From: Linanthus parryae
Lineage: Eukaryota > Streptophyta > Magnoliopsida > Ericales > Polemoniaceae
NCBI GenBank assembly: GCA_023055425.1
Contig: JALGPY010000001.1
Span: 115,921,057 to 115,985,056, forward strand
DNA: 64,000 bases
Direction of reading: 5' to 3'
The translations under genes and the position numbers were made by a program. Under the pieces are notes generated by a model, which did no database searches, had not been told where the DNA came from, and was given only the letters and a program-made list of their open reading frames with translations. Shown in pieces: positions 1-11,500 of the stretch (the stretch's first letter is position 1; every line of letters starts with the position of its first letter).

Positions 1-3000
1 GGATATAGCTAAGCCAAGTTTAAGCACTATCATTTTGTTCGCCTCTAATTGTAGAATTTAATGTTATGAACAACCCTAAGTTATGGTTTCTATTCACATT
101 TGTGGATGTACTTGTTATTGGACATAGCAAGACATCGTCCAGCTATGGCCCTGGTTGAGAATGGTAGAATAGAGATAGGTTTACGTCTATGATCGGCCTT
201 AAGTTTTAGAAATGGGAAGAGGCATATTCGTGTTCTTGATATTTCTATATATATAGACGTCACTTGATAGATGTGTAAGTTTGAAGTTGTAGTCATTGCT
301 AGGAATTTGTGATTCTAAACTATTCATGCTAAGTTAAATAAAGTGAAGTTTTATGGAGATGTGAGCTGTGCGGCCCATAGGTATAGGGGATTAGTCGGAA
401 AAATGCATATGCTTTCTGTCGTAATCCGCGGGTTTCGGTGGAGGTTACAGGGCTTCCTTATTGATCAACAAAATGTAATTTACATGTTCATGTTTCCACT
501 AATATCTTATTAAGTGTGCAAGGATGTGCAATATCAGCATAGCATGGAGACATTGAGTTACAATACCTCAAAGAAGATGGATACTCCAAGAAATTAAGAG
601 TTCCGGTGCCTTAAAGAATTGAAAACTAGAACTGTGAGTGAGGAAACGGAGGATCCTCTTCTTTTACACCTGTAGCAGCGAAGTCTTGCAGTCACATAGA
701 AGATGAAAAAGAATAACCCTAAAATGTAGAGTTCAGGAAAGCTTATGTGGGTTCGTTCTATTAAACAGATGTAACATCTTGAATGCGTGGGAAAATTCCG
801 ACAACCATTTTAATGGCAGGGCTGCTTCAAGCATGCAAGACTAGCCAACTGATAAGGACGACGAACAAGAAACAATAAATGGACCCAAAAGCAATGATCA
901 CATGGGAAGCTTGGTAAGAGCTTTTGAACTTCTTACCAGTAAGTTAAAGCCTCAAAAAGTCCCTCTCGCCTTGATAATTTCTCTCCTCTTTTACCTTGTA
1001 ACCCTTTTAGTCAGGTGAACTACAAGTTCAGAAAAAGTTGTGCACCAACACAACTGCGGCTCCACCTAGACTTTTTGTTCAAGTGAGCCAAAAAGCTCAG
1101 ACCAAACATAGCCATTGTAAGCCAACTCATCATGAAGGGTTCATATGAGTACTAATTTTCTCAACCTTCTCAAAGAGATAATGATCATCTGAGTTATCTA
1201 GACTCTGATAGGGTCATAGGAAAATATTTCTTCCTCTACCCCAATTTATAACTTCCATTTGATTTCCCTGAACTTTCAGGATAGTATATTTGGTGGGTTT
1301 AGTAACATTGTCATTGGACTTATCCTCGATATTGTGATGGAAGTATCTAGTGGAAGGCAGATATTAACTTGAGATGACTGATTGAACTAGTATTCACTCC
1401 GATATTAACTTGAGATGACTGATCGTGAAGCGCGATTCGATTCGCTGAATCGTGGATCGAGTAATTCGAAATCGTACTTGTTTGGAGGCAGGTCGGGTGA
1501 TAAGCAGGTAAAACCGTAAAACGATATGGGTGAAGACCAAAAGCGCAACGTCACTACTTGAAATCCTAATCTACCGTCTCTTTTCTTAAAAAAAAAAAAT
1601 CCTTCAATCGACGCATTCTATTGCAGCACTCGAACAATTATGGGGGCTGTACTGATCATGTGGATGATTTTGAGTCCTTTAGGATGGAACCTCTTCGTGT
1701 TTACATGTAACTGATGTTTACATGTAACCTTTTTATGCTATTAATACTCATTAGTTTTGGAGCAAACTTATTCATACTCACTTGATGATAATTATTATTT
1801 TACACTATTTCGTACTCACTAGTTTCCGGACGGGCCTTCCGGCGTTCCGGTGCTTCATAGCTGTCTAGCTATTGAAAATTGCACATCTGGTCCAATCGTA
1901 CTTGTTTGGAGGCAGGTCCCCAACTTAAAATGAGTGGATTCCTGAGGTGAAGAGATTGTGTGCTATTCATCGTGTGCTTCAACTAAGACCCATGGGGTAA
2001 ATATGTAGATGATGATAATATTGTATTTCTTGAGAATGCAACTCAAAAGCTCAGGCTTTTCTGGATATTTTAAAACTAAGGACAAATGACACTAAACATA
2101 TATGCAGTTTGACACTTGTGACACTAAACCTCCAGCACTTTCACTTTCATAGAAAAACCCCTGCACTTTTCATTTTGAGACAAACAGTGTCCAATCGTAA
2201 ACAGGGATGTTGGTAGCGCCAGCAGTTTTGTTTGGATGCGAAAGAACCGGATGGTGTTTGCACTGGCGGCGTCATTCAGCTGGGAGAGGAAAAGATTGGA
2301 AAAAATGAACAAGGACACATGGTTAGATGTAAGAAGGGTAAGGGGCGACAATGAGGGTTATTGGACAAATTAGAAAATGAGACATTACTTACATTTATAA
2401 ACGAAATAAACTGGTAATATTGATTTCTTTTCATTCATTCAGGGTGTGCCTAAGCTGCACATGACTCTGAACAGAAATTCATTGCTCACATGACATTGCT
2501 CACATGACATTGAGAATTTTTAAACATCAGGGATCTAACTGAGACCTGACCTAAACTTTTTTGAAGTAAACAAGTTTTTTTGTCTTACTTGATATATATG
2601 AATCCCTCAAACTGTCCCATTCGCTGGTGCATGCTGCGTCTTTTCTTCTTGATGCCATTGCCTCAATTGTACTGAGCAGTATTTGTGGTCTCTCTCTCTC
2701 TCCAGTAATCACCTCTGTTACAACCTTAATAGTCAGAGAAACACCCTGGTCTTTTAGTCCCTATTTTATGTACAAATGCTTAACGGCTGAAGCAATGGAC
2801 ATCTATACTTTGGCATTTATTTCCAACCTCGATGACATGCATTTCCTTTCCTGGATTCAGGGATTGAAAGATCACAGGATACATCTTCCAGTAAGAGCCA
2901 GAAGTTGGTATTTATTAGCATCGTATTCATTATAGTAACTCAACAAGTCTCTAATTTACTAGCTTGTAATATTCCATCTGCTCTGTATTGACATAACTAA

Positions 3001-4174
3001 ACCTGATAACCTTTGTGAATAAAATTCTAAAGCAATTCTTCATTGCTGAGCAGAAGCCACAACGACTGATTGAAAGTTAATAGATCCAGTGATACTTGTA
3101 ATAGATTGGAATTGGCCTTTCATAATTTGATGGTCCATCCAATTTTTGGCATCTCCTGTATAAGTCTCGTATGGTAGATTTTGAGAACGATGGAGAAGAG
3201 TGGGGTAGGACAATAAGTTGCTAGAGATGGAAGAAGGAAGATAGCTTTGAGGAGCCTGATAAATACCAAATATTATTTTAGGGAAAAATTAGAAATGAAT
3301 CTGATGATATTCTTTTTTAACCAACCATAAAATTTCAGTACCATCCACCACCCATCCTAACCTTAGATGCTTTAATGTTTTCGAGCTGTTGTTGTGCTTG
3401 TTTCTCACCTGTGTTGTGTTTCATATCGAAATTTGTGCCTAATCAATTATCAATGTATCTGTTGCTTTCAAGATTTATCAATTAAGGACAATGAACATTT
3501 AGTTTGATTTGTCATTTTGGTACTACAGAAGTTGGTGCAGGAATTGAGTGATAAAACACTTGTGAAAACTGAGGACTTCTCTAGAAAGCAGTTAGGGAGT
3601 TCCGGATAAAATTCCTCACAAACCAGCCTTCAGGAAGTCATTGCATTGTTGTGTATGGAATAAGTGAAATAAGTGATGGAGCTTGTTTACTCTCCCTGAT
3701 GGCCTACTTCACAAGGCTTACCGATAACACTTATAGTAGGGAATTCATTTGCGATTTTGCATCTACATATCTAACCGAAGTATAAACTTGGCCCGTTGTT
3801 GGCTAGTGACCTACTCTGCTTTTAGGGTCTACCCGCCTTTTATTTGAGGTCGTATAAGCAGTAATGGGATTACTATGGCTACAAGAGAGATTCCAATTGC
3901 CCCTGCCTCCGTCCCTGTCTTCTTTTGCAGAATAGTTAGAACTTATTATGTCGAGATTTCTACTAACTATTGAAATTCATGCAGCGCATTGCCTTTTTTA
4001 AAGTGGAACAGTACTGTATCCCATGCTTTGAGACCTACAAATTGCTTTTCTTACTATACCGAGTTTATCAAAATTTACCTTTTGCAGTCATCTATTTCTT
4101 CTGGAACTGCTTGCCTTGAGCTCTCTTTATCAGTTCAAATTATTAATGTGTTCCTTCTCATTCTTCTTTTATAG
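1..4174. other. Region without a convincing gene, upstream of or within LPD
   Basis: No long conserved coding frame is visible on either strand. Short direct repeats occur: a 20-odd-base unit around 1363 and 1401, another around 1472 and 1898 (core TTTGGAGGCAGGTC), and GTTTACATGTAAC twice near 1700-1725. The stretch just before 4175 ends in a pyrimidine-rich tract and TATAG, so at least its right part is the intron before the LPD exon. The first LPD exon was searched for by its expected motifs (glycine-rich FAD loop, redox-active cysteine pair) and was not seen. Confidence 0.5.
3529..3784 (+). other. ATG-less open frame behind an acceptor-like site
   Basis: An open frame of about 85 codons starts after a TACTACAG acceptor-like site and runs to a TAA. 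It begins KLVQELSDKTLVKTEDFSRK and ends near STYLTEV. No family is recognised. It lies on the same strand as LPD and less than 400 bases before its exon. It could be a terminal exon of an unrelated gene, a pseudo-exon, or chance. There is no in-frame ATG upstream before a stop. Confidence 0.2.
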
Positions 4175-5425
4175 GCCCTGCTTCATTCCTCTCATATGTA
4201 TCACGATGCCCAGCACACTTTTGCCAATCATGGTGTGAAGGTATCTAATGTTGAGGTTGATCTACCTGCCATGATGGGCCAGAAAGATAAAGCAGTCTCT
4301 AATCTGACACGTGGAATCGAAGGTCTCTTCAAGAAGAATAAGGTAACATATGTTAAAGGATACGGGAAGTTCATCTCACCTTCTGAAATTTCTGTCGAAA
4401 CCCTTGATGGCGAGAACACCATTGTGAAGGGTAAGCATATCATAGTTGCCACTGGCTCTGATGTCAAGTCTCTACCTGGCATCACCATTGACGAGGAGAA
4501 AATCGTGTCATCTACTGGAGCGCTAGCTTTGAAGGAAATCCCAAAGAAACTTGTAGTCATCGGAGCTGGCTACATCGGCCTTGAGATGGGTTCTGTTTGG
4601 GGCCGTCTCGGTTCAGAAGTAACAGTTGTTGAGTTCGCACCAGACATTGTTCCGTCCATGGATGGCGAAATCCGCAAGCAATTCCAACGTTCCCTTGAGA
4701 AGCAAAAGATGAAGTTTATGCTGAAGACAAAGGTGGTGTCACTTGAAACTTCTGCAAGTGGCGTGAAACTAACCCTAGAACCCGCAGCTGGTGGCGAGCA
4801 AACCACACTGGAAGCTGATGTTGTTCTTGTCTCTGCTGGAAGAGTTCCATTCACATCTGGACTTGCATTGGACAAAATTGGAGTGGAAACTGACAAGGGT
4901 GGTCGAATCCTAGTTAATGAGAGATTTGGCACAAATGTTCCTGGAGTCTATGCGATTGGAGATGTTATCCCTGGTCCAATGTTAGCCCACAAAGCAGAAG
5001 AAGACGGGGTTGCATGTGTGGAGTTCATAGCAGGCAAAGAAGGCCACGTTGATTACGATTTGGTCCCTGGAGTATGTTACACCCACCCAGAGGTTGCATC
5101 TGTAGGGAAGACAGAAGAGCAAGTCAAAACCCTAGGAGTTGAGTACCGTGTGGGTAAGTTTCCTTTTTTGGCAAACAGCAGAGCCAAGGCAATTGATAAT
5201 GCAGAAGGACTGGTGAAGGTAATCGCAGAGAAAGAGAGTGACAAGATATTGGGTGTTCACATCATGGCACCAAATGCTGGAGAGCTCATTCACGAGGCTG
5301 TCCTCGCTTTGCAATATGGAGCCTCAAGTGAAGACATTGCAAGGACGTGCCACGCCCATCCAACCATGAGCGAGGCGTTGAAAGAAGCTGCCATGGCGAC
5401 TTACGACAAGGCCATTCATATCTAG
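4175..5425 (+). CDS. LPD: Dihydrolipoamide dehydrogenase (E3), mitochondrial type, 3' exon
   Basis: This is the flavoprotein E3 that reoxidises dihydrolipoamide with NAD+ for the pyruvate, 2-oxoglutarate and branched-chain dehydrogenase complexes and glycine decarboxylase in the mitochondrial matrix. The exon starts after a TATAG acceptor and encodes ALLHSSHMYHDAQH onward, about 416 residues to a TAG stop; an internal Met lies at 4196. Visible are the NAD-binding loop VIGAGYIGLEMGS, the second FAD contact YAIGDVIPGPMLAHKA and the C-terminal dimer-interface catalytic pair in HAHPTMSE. The preceding FAD-binding segment, the redox CxxxxC disulfide and the mitochondrial presequence should be on an upstream exon; full plant proteins have about 500 residues. 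That exon is not seen in the 4.17 kb before this one, so the gene either has a very long intron beginning outside the window or is a 5'-truncated copy. The frame shown is intact and well conserved, which favours a functional gene. Confidence 0.9.
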   Translation, partial: ALLHSSHMYHDAQHTFANHGVKVSNVEVDLPAMMGQKDKAVSNLTRGIEGLFKKNKVTYVKGYGKFISPSEISVETLDGENTIVKGKHIIVATGSDVKSLPGITIDEEKIVSSTGALALKEIPKKLVVIGAGYIGLEMGSVWGRLGSEVTVVEFAPDIVPSMDGEIRKQFQRSLEKQKMKFMLKTKVVSLETSASGVKLTLEPAAGGEQTTLEADVVLVSAGRVPFTSGLALDKIGVETDKGGRILVNERFGTNVPGVYAIGDVIPGPMLAHKAEEDGVACVEFIAGKEGHVDYDLVPGVCYTHPEVASVGKTEEQVKTLGVEYRVGKFPFLANSRAKAIDNAEGLVKVIAEKESDKILGVHIMAPNAGELIHEAVLALQYGASSEDIARTCHAHPTMSEALKEAAMATYDKAIHI

Positions 5426-5611
5426 AAGATGGGGGTATACCGCCTTCTATTTTTTGCTTTTTTTGGTTTTCTACTACAGTATTTTGAGAGTTTTGTAATC
5501 AATGCTTTCTGATTTCAGTCTATTACTTGGTGGGTAGATTCAAGTGCTGAAGCGTACAGCAGATATAAGTTTTCCATTCCTTTGTATTTGTCAGTCATTG
5601 CATGCCTGTAC

Positions 5612-5617
5612 AATAAA
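5612..5617 (+). terminator. Candidate polyadenylation signal of LPD
   Basis: AATAAA lies about 190 bases after the LPD stop codon, in a T-rich 3' flank. Spacing and orientation fit a plant 3' UTR. Plant signals are loose, so this is only a candidate. Confidence 0.4.
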
Positions 5618-5827
5618 GGGTACTTACTACTCTTTTTGATTTGTTTGTTTACATATTTACAGCTTCCGAGTGATCTCCCCCTTTAACACAAGCGCTCTTT
5701 TGTACTTCTCGTGGATGCAAGTCCTCATTTGCAGAACTGCATATAATAATCATTCTGCGCTTCTAATGCACTGCTAGTTCTTTTGATGTGAATCATGCGC
5801 TCCTCCTTTTTTACCAAGACCACACTG

Positions 5828-6360
5828 ACCCTGTTTGGATTGAGGTGTTCTTTTTGGGTTCGATTTGGATTGAGGTGTTTGGTTAATCATAACCAAAACC
5901 CAATATTTTTTGGAGTTGGGGAATAACAGTAACCAGTTGGGTAGTCCTGTGGCTTTTTTTTTTTTTTCTTTTCTTTTCTTTTGATTTTTTTTTCTGGTGA
6001 CCGTGGGTGCGGCGGCCGGCTTCTTCTCCTGGCCTGGCTTGGGGGCATTGCCCGGGTTTGTAAGGCCGGTGTGCAAAGAGGTTCTGACTGGCCGGTCCCC
6101 GGATTTTTTCTTTTTTTTTTTTTTTTTCAGTGCACCTGCGATGTTGAAGTGGAAACCTAAATTGAAACGGGAAAAGGAAAAAAGATGTTGAAGCCGGGCA
6201 CCGGTCGAAGCAACCAGCGGCCGTAGGGCAGTAGCCAGGCACCAGTGCCGACAGGGGATTGCCCGGTCACCAGAATAATTACAATCCTAACCATTTAATC
6301 CAAACACCAAGGGATTATGGTTACCTATAACCACACAACTCTTTAATCCAAACATGCCCA
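5828..6360. mobile_element. Small TIR-bounded element with a GC-rich core
   Basis: The left end reads ACCCTGTTTGGATTGAGG and the right end, read on the minus strand, GGGCATGTTTGGATTAAAG, so the ends form imperfect inverted repeats. A second inner pair (TTTGGATTGAGGTGTTTGG and its partner CCATTTAATCCAAACACC) strengthens the foldback. TGTTTGG-type termini are common among hAT-like MITEs. The centre (about 6000-6260) is much more GC-rich than the flanks and contains long T tracts. No clear target duplication was found and no transposase is encoded. Confidence 0.4.
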
Positions 6361-6690
6361 TCCCTCATTCTTCCACAATAGTAGCAAGCCCACTGGAAAC
6401 CCACCAAGCGTCAAGCAGCTCTCAGCGCACTCCCTCGCGATGTGGCGCCTGCCTTTTGTCCTGACTTATGGTGAATGTAGCTCGGATTGATGAAGCTTCA
6501 CAGCATCAAAGTGCCTATCTCCCTGCGTAACAACATAGCCAAATGCACCTCGTAGTGCCCATCTCCCTGCGTAACAACATAGCCAAGCGCAAGGCCCTTG
6601 TCACCTCCGTCGCCACTCTTCGCTTCCGGTGTCAATCACCGTGGTACCTGTGGCTGGTGTTGTCAATCACCATCATGGCATCTCTAGCCA

Positions 6691-6899
6691 CAGGGGTGGA
6701 GCCACCAAAGGACAAGGGATAGCTCTTGCGCTTGTGAGTGGTTTTTTTTTTTTTTTTTTTTTTTTTAAGTAATGGTACCATTTTGTTAAATATTCAAGTG
6801 CCCCTACTGTTATGTTTCTGAACCCTAGCACTGCTTCCATTGTTATTGACGGTAGATTAAATTTGCCCTGGTTGTTCATAATTCTTGGCTCCGCCATTG
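6691..6899. mobile_element. hAT-like MITE candidate
   Basis: The left end CAGGGGTGGAGCCACC and the right end, on the minus strand CAATGGCGGAGCCAAG, are imperfect terminal inverted repeats of hAT style. Flanking octamers TCTAGCCA and TCTACGCA match at six of eight positions, a decayed 8-bp target duplication. The element holds a T tract of about 22 bases at 6744-6766 and no coding capacity. Confidence 0.4.
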
Positions 6900-7650
6900 T
6901 CTACGCAGAAGGATAAATGGGCCAGGTAGACCGATTTCAAAGTAGTCACCCGAGTTAAAGTGATCTGGGCGGCTTTAGCTGTCACCATGGGCGGAATTTT
7001 AATTTTGACATGTAATATCTACTAAATTCACTTTAGCCCCCTCACTGAAATTTAACAATACCTCCCCATTATTTAGTCTCCAATGTGGCAAAATAATTTA
7101 TATGCCTGCCTCTGGCTGTCACCATTCACCACCGTTGTAAGGATGCTGCTCTGGGTAAGTAAAATGGGGAGGAAAGATAAGCTTGTTTTGCCCTTTTTCT
7201 GTTAGTGCGAATGGTTTTGCCCGCTTGATGAAGCGTCGGAGAACCAGCTACGTACGACAGGAGCCTAGATGACCAACATTTTCCCAGAGATTATCTCCGA
7301 TTTGTTTGCTGAAATCCTCAGAAACTAATGAGGGCAGTTTCGGGGCTTCAATGTTACATTCAACTACATGACGCGTAGAGTTGTTCCACAGTTTTTACTG
7401 TGTATCGGATATGGACAACCTCTGAGGCGCTTGAGGCATGATAAGTTGCTCCGTGCCATGTTTTTAAAGTACAAGCCATGTAATAATAATATTGCAATGG
7501 TAATAATCGTTGTTTTCAGGGTAAGAAATCATAATCATAGTCTAACCTATTGTTAGGAGAAAGCTCCGACTCAAGATCTGTACGAACTGTCTCTGAATTG
7601 TTATTCACTGGGCTAAATGGCTAGTTCAATCATGGGTCTCTTGTTTGACC

Positions 7651-7980
7651 AAAAAAATAATAATAATCATGGATCTCTTTTATTACATTCCGCGCGAAAT
7701 AGAATTGCTGGGCGTTTATAGCTGGCTCCTAAAACGGAGATGCAACTTCTAGGCGTCATTATGACGTACGGGTTCTATACACAGTAAAGTTAGGCAGTTC
7801 ATCCAACCAATTTCGGGACAAAAAAATAATAATCATGGATCTCTTTTATTACATTCCGCGCGAAATAGAATTGCTGGGCGTTTATAGCTGGCTCCTAAAA
7901 CGGAGATGCAACTTCTAGGCGTCATTATGACGTACGGGTTCTATACACAGTAAAGTTAGGCAGTTCATCCAACCAATTTT
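7651..7980. repeat. Two-copy tandem duplication, period about 166 bp
   Basis: The segment running from an A-rich tract through CATGGATCTCTTTTATTACA to ATCCAACCAATTT is present twice head to tail; the GGATCTC landmark is at 7671 and 7837. The copies look almost identical, differing mainly in the A-tract. A third fragment, ATCCAACCAATTTCGGGAC, follows at about 8004. This looks like a recent local duplication. No gene function is evident. Confidence 0.85.
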
Positions 7981-8518
7981 TATGCCCAAAAAAAAAAAAA
8001 AAATCCAACCAATTTCGGGACCCAGTAGCCATAAGGTAGGATTTTCTTGACTGTTGAGAGAAACAGAAGGATAACGCGAGTAATTTAGAGTTAGAGCTGC
8101 AAATTGGTGTACTAGCCCTCTCAATGATCATCTTTCTATATGACCAATAATGCCCCTCTGGCTGAACCGGAGTGAGAAATCTGAGATTGACCTGATCGCC
8201 CTGTGTAAAGATCTGATTCAGATGCCTTAAAAAATTGGCTAAGCTAGGAACACAAAAAATGGAATGTATGATCATTAGATTTTTCAATGTTTTCACAGGT
8301 CTACAAGTCATCCCCACAAATATAAGATCAAAATAAATGAAACAGAATATGATGATGAGATGAATTGACCCCAATAGCGCAATCCTCATAATTCATCAAT
8401 AAAAGGACATGTTCGGATGGATTGATCCAGAACTGGTGCAACAGATCATTTTCATTTTGACCAAAATTGAGGTTTTTTTCAATTACTTGTAAGTCCCATG
8501 ATATGACTACTTGTTCTG

Positions 8519-11500
8519 TCAAGGATCCTCACGCATATCTGATTTCCTCTTAGATTGCATAGATAGCCTTACATCTCTTTCCCGCTCAAATTCCCTGTAA
8601 TCAGCTCGCTGCAAGAATGAAACCTTGTCTAGATACTGGTTTGAGCTCTTTTTATAAGCATCCAACTCATTTTCCAGTCCCTTGTGCTCGTCCTTGAACT
8701 CTCCCCAATCCTTTTTCGTCTTGTCAAGGACACTCAGCTTTTGCTTTTTCTTTATCTGTTCCAGTACTGCATCTACTGCTGAAGGAGGCCCTGCCGGGGC
8801 TTTGGCTTTTTCCGAGGCCTCCTTTGAATCTGCATCAACAAGCTTTTTTATTTCAACATCTTGACCGGCAAAATCTCGGACCTCCTTGATCTGCAATGAT
8901 CCACACAAAAATTACTCAACTGGTTATTACATTTCCATATTTAGTAATTAGCAAGAACGGATGCACTAAGAGGAAGTTGCCTCCGTGTGCCCAACTGTTT
9001 CGAGAAAAAAAAAAAAAAAACACTCTAATGCAGTCAGCAGTTATATCCATGAAGTCTTAATTGCTACTTCAGGTTTTAATTCTTACAGTGTAAATGCTGC
9101 AGTTCAACAGCTCCTACAGTCGGACTACTTCCAACTATCTGTTCACTTTCTGAGTGTCAACTTGGGAACCCAAAGGCTGGACTCATAAGTAAATAACAGC
9201 CACTGAATTAATGATTTGCCAATTCTGTTTAAACCCTTGCGCTGGCTCTCGAAAAAGCCACTTTGCTTATGATGTATCTAGCCTCCTCAATACTCACTAG
9301 TCATAACATAAGACTGATCACGCATGAAATAACCTTTAATCTTTACCCTCAAGCCCTCAATGACGGAAATATTGGACGACATTCTATGATTGCAACGGAA
9401 TAAGTGCAAGCAATAGGTCATCATGCAGGACCATTGCTGAAAATCGGGCCCCCAACTACTACCATCTTGCCCCAAAACGCTACCACCTCAACTCACATAG
9501 CCACCAAAGTCGCTATCCTATTTTATCAATCAATCACGACCCAACTGTCAATTGCAAGGAAAATGGTCCTGTCCTGTGTGATGATTGGTGGAGACCGCTT
9601 TAACAAGTAAAATTGGTCCATGTATGAGATACTATACGCCACTCACATTAAGAATTGAGCATGACATGTGACAGGAGGTAAAAAAAAATATATGGCAGCT
9701 CTCAAGGAACAGAAGAGGAAGTAGAACACATACTGATTGTAGGTGTGTCACACTGGAGTGGAGACACTTGTCATAGAAAATCACCTAAACAGTGTCGGTT
9801 CTAAACTGATACTATCCAAGAGGTGCCCATCAGTAATCCCTCTCTCCAACAATGGTCAAGCCGCACGCACCCCTCCAAACCCTAACGGGAGCAGAGACAT
9901 CTTACAAACCCATAACTATGGCCCCAAAGTCAAAAAGTCCCCAGATCACGCTGGGACCCACCAGGTCCTGACTCATCCAGCGATCCTAACTTCAACATCA
10001 TCACTTCTGGATTTTGAGTAGGTATTGCTTGTTACATGTATCCAATACCATCACATGCAAGTGGGAAAATTAAGTCAACTAAAGAAAGAAAATTCTGCAA
10101 CTGCATTGTGTTGTTCCAAACATATGCTACAGTTGACAAACTAAACTATTAGATGGTTTGTAGGGGCTTTTTTCTTAGGAGAACCGAGAACACAAGTCTG
10201 TTGAGTTTGCAGTATTTCGTCTGGGCATTGCCCACCTGCATCTCGTCAACAGACAATTATTTGTCAATTTTTTTTTTTCTAATGCAATGCAGACTTCTCT
10301 TTAAAACTAACTAGACGTTGCTTACCTATGTTCCAAAAGAGGGATACAATAACCAACATCCATTTCTCTTCTTCACCACTGTCCCATGTTTCATACCAAC
10401 CTATTGCCACTGCAAGAAACATGGTCTCCAGCGCCAATTACTTGCACCACCAGTCTTTTACAAGTGATATAAATAGTCTCATACAGTAATGAAGAGAATA
10501 CAACAGATCTAGGACCTAGGTGAAATTTTTGCTCCCTACTAGATACTCCATATTATAATTCAATTTATGAAAACCCCATCATCATTTCCAAACTAACAGG
10601 TCCTTCAACCCAGAGAACAGCAATCCAAAACCATAACTACGAACAAGCAGCAGTGGGCAAGGATGAAACCACACCCAGGTAGGAGAGAAGTGCCTCTGCG
10701 GCAGAAGGACCCCCCCCCCCCCCCCCCCCCCCCCACAAAAAAGAAATGAAAAGGAACAACTCACTGTGCAGAGCCATTATTGGAATAATGCAGATGGAGA
10801 TGGCTATCAGTGGCCGACCTAGGGGGTGGCCTGCCTGCCACAGCGCCTCAAGGTCCATAAATTCACTATAACCCCCCTATAATTTGACGTATTTTAATAC
10901 AAATGCTATATTTTGGCCCAACAAAATATCAAATTTATACTTTTTAATGTTTTAGATCTCAAATATTGACTTGAATCGTCTTATAGCTTACGCATATAAT
11001 GTCACCTGGCCCCTGCTTTATCAAAATCCTGCGTCCGCCACTGATGGCTATAAAGAGACGTCCTACTCGGTTAAGACATTAGTTTTGACAACTAACCCAA
11101 TCCAAGAACCTCAACCTAAAACTTAAACTTTGACTGATTTCCCTTGTGACGGTTTTATGTTAAATTGTTGAAACAATCTGTGAATATGTAGTAACCATAT
11201 TCAAGCTTTTACATAAACAGACCCAACTACCAGTTATGCCCAAAACTCTCTCCTTGTTTGCTTTATTGATTTGCAGAAATTTGTTTAACTTGAATTTGGT
11301 TTGGTCACTGGTGATTGGCATTTTACAACAATATCAACCAATAGTTTATCCGATGAGCTTCTAGAAGGACCAACTGTCATGAGCTCAAATTGCAGTTGAT
11401 TTTATATTAGGAAGTTAAGATCAAGAAAAACTTGTGAAAACACATTAGGGTGTTATTGACTTTCTGTGTATTGATTTCAAGATCCCTTAACACCTATATT

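Noticed and set aside
4228..5314. Minus-strand ORFs opposite LPD
   Set aside because: They are antisense shadows of a conserved coding exon.
5883..6242. Lysine-rich overlapping ORFs
   Set aside because: They come from T-tracts in a MITE-like element and overlap in two frames.
10582..10858. Glycine-rich ORFs across the poly-C run, and proline-rich ORF at 55756-55980
   Set aside because: They are translations of homopolymers inside an intron or intergenic DNA and have no conserved domain.
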